Assembly: GCF_039543185.1 (NCBI RefSeq)
Contig: NZ_BAABJG010000021.1
Location: 62,001 to 126,000, forward strand
DNA from: Paenibacillus_S vulneris
GTDB lineage: Bacteria; Bacillota; Bacilli; Paenibacillales; NBRC-103111
Length of the DNA stretch: 64,000 nt
Direction of reading: 5' to 3'
The position numbers and the translations under genes were made by a program. The notes beneath the pieces are model-generated. The model ran no database searches and was not told the origin of the DNA. It worked only from the letters and a program-made list of their open reading frames with translations. Positions 59,383 through 64,000 of this stretch are shown in pieces; position 1 is the first letter of the stretch; the number at the start of each line of letters is the position of its first letter.

Positions 59383-60873
59383 CTAGTTTGCCTTGATTTG
59401 ATACGAAACCGCCTGCTTCCAGCCTTCCAGCCTGTGCTCTCGTAGTGCGTCGCCCGCAGATTGCGGGGTAAACGTACGATCAAATCCGTTCATCTGCACA
59501 AGCTCCGCCGTATCCTGCCAGAAGCCGACGGCTAGCCCGGCCAGACATGCCGCTCCCAGGGCCGTCGTTTCGATCACCTTGGGGCGGGCGACGGGAACGC
59601 CCAGCATATCGGCCTGAAACTGCATCAGGAAGTTGTTTTTGACTGCGCCGCCGTCAACGCGCAGCTCGGTCAAATGAATGCCCGACTCCTCCTCCATAAC
59701 CTGCAGCACCTCTGCGCTCTGATAGGCTATGGATTCGAGGGCTGCTCTTACCAGATGGGCTTTGCCGGCACCCCGGGTCAAGCCAGTGATCATCCCCCGG
59801 GCATCCGGCTCCCAATACGGTGTCCCGAGCCCTGTGAAGGCAGGCACGAAGTAGACTCCCTCCGTATTTTCGACGGACAAGGCCAACGCTTCGGTTTCCG
59901 CGGCATCCTGAATGAGTCCCAAGCCGTCGCGCAGCCATTGAATGACCGTTCCCGCATTAAATACGCTGCCCTCCAGTGCGTAGCAGACCTCGCCATTCAT
60001 CTTCCAGGCAATTGTGGTGATAAGTCCCTTTCGGGACATAACCGGTCTGGCCCCTGTCTGCTTCAGAACAAAGCACCCTGTGCCATAAGTATTTTTGGCC
60101 ATTCCCTCTTTAAAGCAGCCCTGCCCGAATAAAGCGGCCTGCTGATCCCCGGCTGCCCCCGCGATAGGAACGCGGATGTCCTCGGCAAGCAGCGTCGTGT
60201 ACCCGTAGACTTCGCTTGATGCCCGAACCTCCGGAAGCATCGCAGCCGGAATGTTGAATTCCTTTAAAATTTCCTCATCCCATTGCACGGTATGAATATT
60301 CAGCAGCATCGTTCTCGATGCATTCGAGACATCGGTCACATGCACGGCTCCCTCCGTCAGCTTCCAGATGAGCCAGGAGTCGATAGTGCCGAACAAGGCT
60401 TCTCCCCGTTCAGCTTTCTCTCTAATATGCGGATGGTTATCAAGAACCCATTTCAGCTTCGTGCCCGAAAAATAGGCATCCAGCACTAGGCCCGTCTTCT
60501 GCCTGATCTTGTCCTCCCAGCCCTGCTGCTTCAGCTCATCGCACAAGCCGCTGGTGCGGCGGCACTGCCAAACAATAGCCCGGTGGAGCGGTTCTCCCGT
60601 TATTTTATCCCATACCACGGTAGTTTCCCTTTGATTCGTAATCCCTATGGCAGCGATTTCATCAACGGCAATCGATTGCACTGCCTGGCGCAGCACCTCC
60701 AGCTGGGTATTCCAAATTTCGTTCGCATCATGCTCAACCCATCCGGATTGGGGAAAATATTGCGTGAATTCCTTTTGCGCCGTATGCACAATCGTCCCTT
60801 GACGGTCAAAAACGATGGCTCTGCAGCTCGTAGTTCCTTGATCTATAGCAACGACATAACGGGACTTCTTCAT
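59383..60873 (-). CDS. glpK: Glycerol kinase
   Basis: A 496-residue FGGY kinase, phosphorylating glycerol to sn-glycerol 3-phosphate. The N-terminal AIDQGTTSCRAIVFDRQGTI, the FGTIDSWLIWKLTEGAVHVT block and the GLGTPYWEPDARGMI block are as in GlpK. The start at 60873 is set by AAGGAGGAAGG just upstream. In many Firmicutes a His in a short loop before VPIAGAAGDQQAAL (as in a YHF-type motif) is phosphorylated by HPr; here the loop reads TLLAEDIRVPIAG and lacks that His. The promoter and a cre site lie just upstream, and glpD starts on the other strand. No glpF is present. Confidence 0.96.
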   Translation of the reverse strand: MKKSRYVVAIDQGTTSCRAIVFDRQGTIVHTAQKEFTQYFPQSGWVEHDANEIWNTQLEVLRQAVQSIAVDEIAAIGITNQRETTVVWDKITGEPLHRAIVWQCRRTSGLCDELKQQGWEDKIRQKTGLVLDAYFSGTKLKWVLDNHPHIREKAERGEALFGTIDSWLIWKLTEGAVHVTDVSNASRTMLLNIHTVQWDEEILKEFNIPAAMLPEVRASSEVYGYTTLLAEDIRVPIAGAAGDQQAALFGQGCFKEGMAKNTYGTGCFVLKQTGARPVMSRKGLITTIAWKMNGEVCYALEGSVFNAGTVIQWLRDGLGLIQDAAETEALALSVENTEGVYFVPAFTGLGTPYWEPDARGMITGLTRGAGKAHLVRAALESIAYQSAEVLQVMEEESGIHLTELRVDGGAVKNNFLMQFQADMLGVPVARPKVIETTALGAACLAGLAVGFWQDTAELVQMNGFDRTFTPQSAGDALREHRLEGWKQAVSYQIKAN

Positions 60874-60906
60874 CGGCCTTCCTCCTTGTCGTACATGAAC
60901 AAACTT

Positions 60907-60920
60907 GTAAACCGTTTTCA
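60907..60920 (-). promoter_or_regulatory. CcpA cre-like site at the glpK transcription start
   Basis: On the minus strand TGAAAACGGTTTAC matches the cre consensus TGWAANCGNTNWCA at 12 of 14 positions. It lies at the expected start of the glpK transcript, 6-13 nt after the -10, so CcpA-mediated catabolite repression is a strong inference. Confidence 0.7.
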
Positions 60921-60926
60921 TGTTGA

Positions 60927-60956
60927 AATCTAACACAAACCCATTTTCTCTGTCAA
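60927..60956 (-). promoter_or_regulatory. Sigma-A promoter of glpK
   Basis: On the minus strand TTGACA (60951-60956) and TAGATT (60927-60932) lie 18 bp apart, with the cre site directly downstream. The leader to the glpK start at 60873 is short, with no obvious GlpP hairpin. Confidence 0.72.
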
Positions 60957-61047
60957 TAACTATTGCTTCATCGTCATTCTCATGTTATGATACGGTTAAT
61001 TAAGCAGCAATTGAACAAGTTAATACATTTGGTCAGAGAATAAGAGT

Positions 61048-61112
61048 AGACCGCAACATACCTTGCCGAAGCTAATTGGGCTTCTGCAGGGACGTGTTAG
61101 CGGTCTTTTTTG
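61048..61112 (+). terminator. GlpP-type antiterminator/terminator leader of glpD
   Basis: A long interrupted stem (AGACCGC with GCGGTCT, then AACA/TGTT, and CCTTGC, CGAAGC with GCTTC, GCAGG) ends in TTTTTT about 40 bp before the glpD start. Such leader terminators upstream of glpD are the target of GlpP, whose gene lies after glpD here. A -10-like TATGAT lies near 60986. A small GTTGT-TTAC-ACAAC hairpin precedes the ribosome site. Confidence 0.82.
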
Positions 61113-61151
61113 TTGTTTACACAACCCAACATGACGAAAAGGATGATACAG

Positions 61152-62825
61152 ATGACGACGAATTTTTCTGGAGCGCACCGTGCTGATCATATAGAACGGC
61201 TCTCTAATCAGACATTGGATTTGCTAGTTATTGGCGGAGGCATTACGGGGGCGGGAATCGCGCTGGACGCCCAAACCAGAGGCATGTCGACAGGTCTTAT
61301 CGAAATGCAGGATTTCGGTGCCGGGACCTCAAGCCGCTCCACGAAGCTGATCCACGGCGGGCTTCGTTACTTGAAGCAGCTCGAATTCAAGCTGGTGGCC
61401 GAGGTAGGAAAAGAACGCGCGATTGTATACGAGAATGCGCCGCATGTGACGACACCGGAATGGATGCTGCTGCCGATTATTGAGGGCGGTACCTATGGGA
61501 AGCTGGCAACCTCTGTCGGTTTGCTTGTATACGATTATTTGGCGGGCGTACGCAAGCAGGAGCGCCGTATCATGCTGAATAAGGACAAAACCTTGAATAT
61601 GGAGCCGCTGCTGCGGAAGGATAAATTAAAAGGCGGGGGCTATTACGTAGAATACCGGACCGATGATGCCAGATTGACCATCGAGACGATGAAGGAAGCG
61701 GTTCGCCGCGGGGTTCACGCGCTGAATTACGCAAAAGCGGAGGATTTGATCTACGATCAGGGTCAAATAGTCGGAGTCCGCGCCGTCGATCAATTGACCG
61801 GTCAAGCCTTCGACATCCGAGCGAAAAAGATTGTCAATGCAGCCGGTCCGTGGGTAGACACGATCAGAGAAATCGACGGCTCGAAGCAAGGCAAACGGCT
61901 GCATCTAACCAAGGGCGTCCATCTCGTTGTTGACGGCAAAAGGTTCCCTCTGAAGCAAGCGATCTATTTCGATACGCCGGACGGACGTATGGTGTTCGCC
62001 ATTCCGCGCGACGGCAAAACCTATATAGGGACTACCGATACGAACTATACCGGCGACATTGCCCGTCCGCGCATGACTGTTGAGGACAGAGATTACATCT
62101 TGAAGGCCGCCAACTTTATGTTCCCTACCCTCAAGCTGGAGCCCAAGGATGTAGAATCCAGCTGGTCAGGCTTGCGTCCGCTGATACATGAGGACGGCAA
62201 ATCACCGTCCGAGCTTTCACGCAAGGACGAGATCTTCATCGCTCCGTCTGGGCTGATCACTATCGCAGGCGGCAAGCTGACCGGTTACCGCAAAATGGCC
62301 GAGCGGATCGTCAACCTGGTTGCCAACCAGTTGGAGCAGCAAGGACATTCCCCTTTCCCTGGCTGCACCACAGACAAGGTCAAGCTGTCGGGCGGGGATG
62401 TAGGCGGATCTCAAGGCTATGCCTCCTTTATCAAAACCAAAGTACAGCAGGCTGCCAAATTCGGGCTGAATGAACGTGAAGCGACCCTGCTGGTTACACG
62501 TTACGGGTCCAATGCAGACCGCCTGTTCGAGCTGTACCGGGAGCATCAGGAGGAAGCTGACAAGTACGGTATGCCTGCTCTGTGGCTGGCCATGCTGATC
62601 TATGGAATTGAAGCGGAGATGGTGTCTACCCCATCCGATTTCTTCATCCGCCGGACCGGCGCCATGTACTTCGACATTGCCTCCGTTCATCAATGGAAGC
62701 AGCCGGTTATCGCATATATGGCCGACTTGTTCGGCTGGAGCGAGGCAGAGATCGAGCAGCACAGCCAAGTCCTCGAGAAGCGGCGGGAAGATGCTGTCAA
62801 TCCTATTACCGCAGACCCCAAGTAA
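61152..62825 (+). CDS. glpD: Aerobic glycerol-3-phosphate dehydrogenase
   Basis: A 557-residue membrane-associated FAD enzyme that oxidises glycerol 3-phosphate to dihydroxyacetone phosphate and feeds the quinone pool. The FAD block LLVIGGGITGAGIALDAQTR, RSTKLIHGGLRYLKQLEFKL and the ITIAGGKLTGYRKMAERIVN block are clear. The start at 61152 follows AAAGGATG; two earlier ATGs lack a site. GlpP-controlled antitermination is likely. The next gene, glpP, is on the opposite strand, 0 bp away (62826). Confidence 0.96.
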   Translation: MTTNFSGAHRADHIERLSNQTLDLLVIGGGITGAGIALDAQTRGMSTGLIEMQDFGAGTSSRSTKLIHGGLRYLKQLEFKLVAEVGKERAIVYENAPHVTTPEWMLLPIIEGGTYGKLATSVGLLVYDYLAGVRKQERRIMLNKDKTLNMEPLLRKDKLKGGGYYVEYRTDDARLTIETMKEAVRRGVHALNYAKAEDLIYDQGQIVGVRAVDQLTGQAFDIRAKKIVNAAGPWVDTIREIDGSKQGKRLHLTKGVHLVVDGKRFPLKQAIYFDTPDGRMVFAIPRDGKTYIGTTDTNYTGDIARPRMTVEDRDYILKAANFMFPTLKLEPKDVESSWSGLRPLIHEDGKSPSELSRKDEIFIAPSGLITIAGGKLTGYRKMAERIVNLVANQLEQQGHSPFPGCTTDKVKLSGGDVGGSQGYASFIKTKVQQAAKFGLNEREATLLVTRYGSNADRLFELYREHQEEADKYGMPALWLAMLIYGIEAEMVSTPSDFFIRRTGAMYFDIASVHQWKQPVIAYMADLFGWSEAEIEQHSQVLEKRREDAVNPITADPK

Positions 62826-63389
62826 TTATCCCTGGGCTTCATATTGTCTCCATATTTCCTTGCGGGAGGTCGTCACGGCGACCGCCCCCGCCTTCAAGGC
62901 CATCTCCACATCCTCCACCGTGCGGATCAGTCCGCCTGCCAGGATCGGAATCCCCAGCTCCTCCTTCATCTCCGAAATAATATGAGGCATAATGCCCGGA
63001 AGCACTTCAATGTAATCCGGCTGAACCTTCTCCGTAATTTTATAGGTCATCTCCAGTGCCGTCGTATCCAGCAAAAAATGCCGCTGAATCGCCAGCACTT
63101 TATTTTTTTTGGCTGTCGCTATGGCAGCGCTTTTAGTGGATATTATGCCGGCCGGCTTGACCGACTGGCATAAAAATTCCACCGCGTACTCATCATTCTT
63201 CAACCCCTGAATCAAATCGGCATGGATCAGCATCTTCTTTTGATGCGATCTTGCAAGCTGCACAATACTGGCCAGCTGGGAAATATGAATGTCGAGCAGA
63301 ACCAGGTATTGGAACCGGCTCTTCAACAGCAGCTCAAGATCCCGCATTTTCCGAACGGCGGGAAGTACATTTTGACCGTAAAAGCTCAA
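62826..63389 (-). CDS. glpP: Glycerol-3-phosphate-responsive antiterminator GlpP
   Basis: A 187-residue RNA-binding regulator. The family pattern is present: NVLPAVRKMRDLELLLKSRF, the MLIHADLIQGLKNDEYAVEF block, SVKPAGIISTKSAAIATAKK and the late PDYIEVLPGIMPHIISEM and GGLIRTVEDVEMALKAGAVA, a TIM-barrel-type phosphate site. I chose the TTG at 63389, with GGAAGGAGG upstream; the longer frame has no site. With glycerol 3-phosphate it allows read-through of the leader terminator at 61048-61112 of glpD. It is convergent with glpD, an arrangement unlike the glpPFKD order of Bacillus subtilis. Confidence 0.93.
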   Translation of the reverse strand: MSFYGQNVLPAVRKMRDLELLLKSRFQYLVLLDIHISQLASIVQLARSHQKKMLIHADLIQGLKNDEYAVEFLCQSVKPAGIISTKSAAIATAKKNKVLAIQRHFLLDTTALEMTYKITEKVQPDYIEVLPGIMPHIISEMKEELGIPILAGGLIRTVEDVEMALKAGAVAVTTSRKEIWRQYEAQG

Positions 63390-63417
63390 TCCGTCTGCCT
63401 CCTTCCAGCATAGGCTG

Positions 63418-64000
63418 TTATGATAATTGCTGCTCCAGCGACTTGTACACATTCGGGATCGTAACCATAAATTTGGAGCCTTGTCCCAAGGTGCTTGTCA
63501 CCTCAATCTTGCCCTCGTGAGCCTCTACTAACGCTTTAACGATACTTAAGCCAAGACCGACCCCTCCGCTAAAGCGGGACCTGGACTTATCGACCCTGTA
63601 CAGCCGGTTAAATACATAAGGCAAATCCGCCTCGCTGATTCCAATACCCGTATCCTCACAATAGATAATAGTAGAATCGATCGTCCAATCAACCCCAAGC
63701 GTGACCTTTCCGCCTTCGTCCGTATACTTAATCGCATTGGATACAATGTTCGAAATGACCTGTATCATCTTATCGCGGTCGATTTCGGCGTAGCAAGGAG
63801 CATTGGTAGGGACAAATTGCAGCTTGACGCCCTTGCTCTTGGCCATCTGCTGAAAATTGCGGTAGACGTTCTGGGTCAGCTGTACGATATTAATTCGCCG
63901 AATGTTTATCGTAAACCGGGCGGCCTCCGCCTCGGATAAGCGTTCCATATCATTCATCAGGCGGGTAAGCCGGATCAGCTCGTCATAGATTTGCTCCAGC
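63418..64000 (-). CDS. Sensor histidine kinase, C-terminal part (5' end outside window)
   Basis: The visible ~194 residues cover the catalytic ATPase part: N box NIVSNAIKYTDEG, G1 DTGIGIS, F-like FNRLYRVDKSRSRF and G2 GGVGLGLSIVKALVEAHEGK. The frame is open to 64000, reading LEQIYDELIRLTRLMND upstream, which is the second helix after the phosphorylated His; the H box and sensor domain lie off the right edge. It is read toward glpP, on the same strand, with 28 bp between its stop and the glpP start. Signal and partner receiver are not visible. Confidence 0.9.
   Translation of the reverse strand, partial: LEQIYDELIRLTRLMNDMERLSEAEAARFTINIRRINIVQLTQNVYRNFQQMAKSKGVKLQFVPTNAPCYAEIDRDKMIQVISNIVSNAIKYTDEGGKVTLGVDWTIDSTIIYCEDTGIGISEADLPYVFNRLYRVDKSRSRFSGGVGLGLSIVKALVEAHEGKIEVTSTLGQGSKFMVTIPNVYKSLEQQLS

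Overview
The window looks like a chromosome segment of a spore-forming, moderate-GC Firmicute of the Paenibacillus type. The evidence is a GerA/GerB/GerC germinant-receptor operon, an S-layer-homology protein, the YkoEDC thiamine transporter, the Firmicute glycerol regulator GlpP, small Bacillales families (YpsA, DUF2536, DUF2573 and DUF3238 types), frequent TTG/GTG starts behind strong GGAGG sites, and classic hairpin-plus-U terminators. I saw no rRNA, tRNA, CRISPR array, prophage or transposase gene. The content is mostly vertical-looking housekeeping and accessory metabolism in short operons.

Layout. 1-2.8 kb: TPP riboswitch and ykoEDC (ykoC runs off the left edge). 3-7.5 kb: psd, an Fsr-like MFS pump, a TagA/WecG glycosyltransferase and a secreted CAP-domain protein. 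7.6-14.6 kb: a MocR regulator divergent from a PNPOx-fold protein, small conserved genes, ypsA with an MFS transporter, a DUF3238-type protein and kduI. 15-24.4 kb: an aminotransferase, ilvA, an SLH protein with four 78-80-residue repeats, a membrane-anchored FAD oxidoreductase and a BmrA-like ABC exporter. 24.5-31.4 kb: an RsgA paralogue without a normal start codon, VOC proteins, a DEAD-type helicase, a hydrolase and small genes. 31.4-36.7 kb: an SDR, a CheX-like protein, and an ABC-2 exporter plus VanW operon behind a ykkC-class riboswitch. 36.8-42.1 kb: a Tat-exported gluconate-dehydrogenase-like pair with its own tatC and tatA, a lipoprotein cytochrome c, and nearby a ccdC-like gene. 42.4-50.6 kb: an MFS transporter, a divergent HisG paralogue, a 1348-residue secreted beta-helix protein with an AraC regulator, and a cysteine dioxygenase-like gene. 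50.7-54.5 kb: the ger operon. 54.5-59.4 kb: SRPBCC, AlkD, a NagD-type HAD, LysR, a PHP histidinol phosphatase and an exported Ig-like protein. 59.4-64 kb: glpK, glpD and glpP with a GlpP-type leader and a cre site, then the C-terminal part of a histidine kinase.

The least explained signal is a family of three structured intergenic repeats (about 22.4, 43.7 and 44.7 kb, roughly 140-200 bp each). Their stems change sequence but stay paired, one copy has perfect 15-bp terminal inverted repeats, and two copies bracket the HisG paralogue in opposite orientation. All statements come from reading the sequence; family names are from memory of conserved motifs and were not confirmed by database search.
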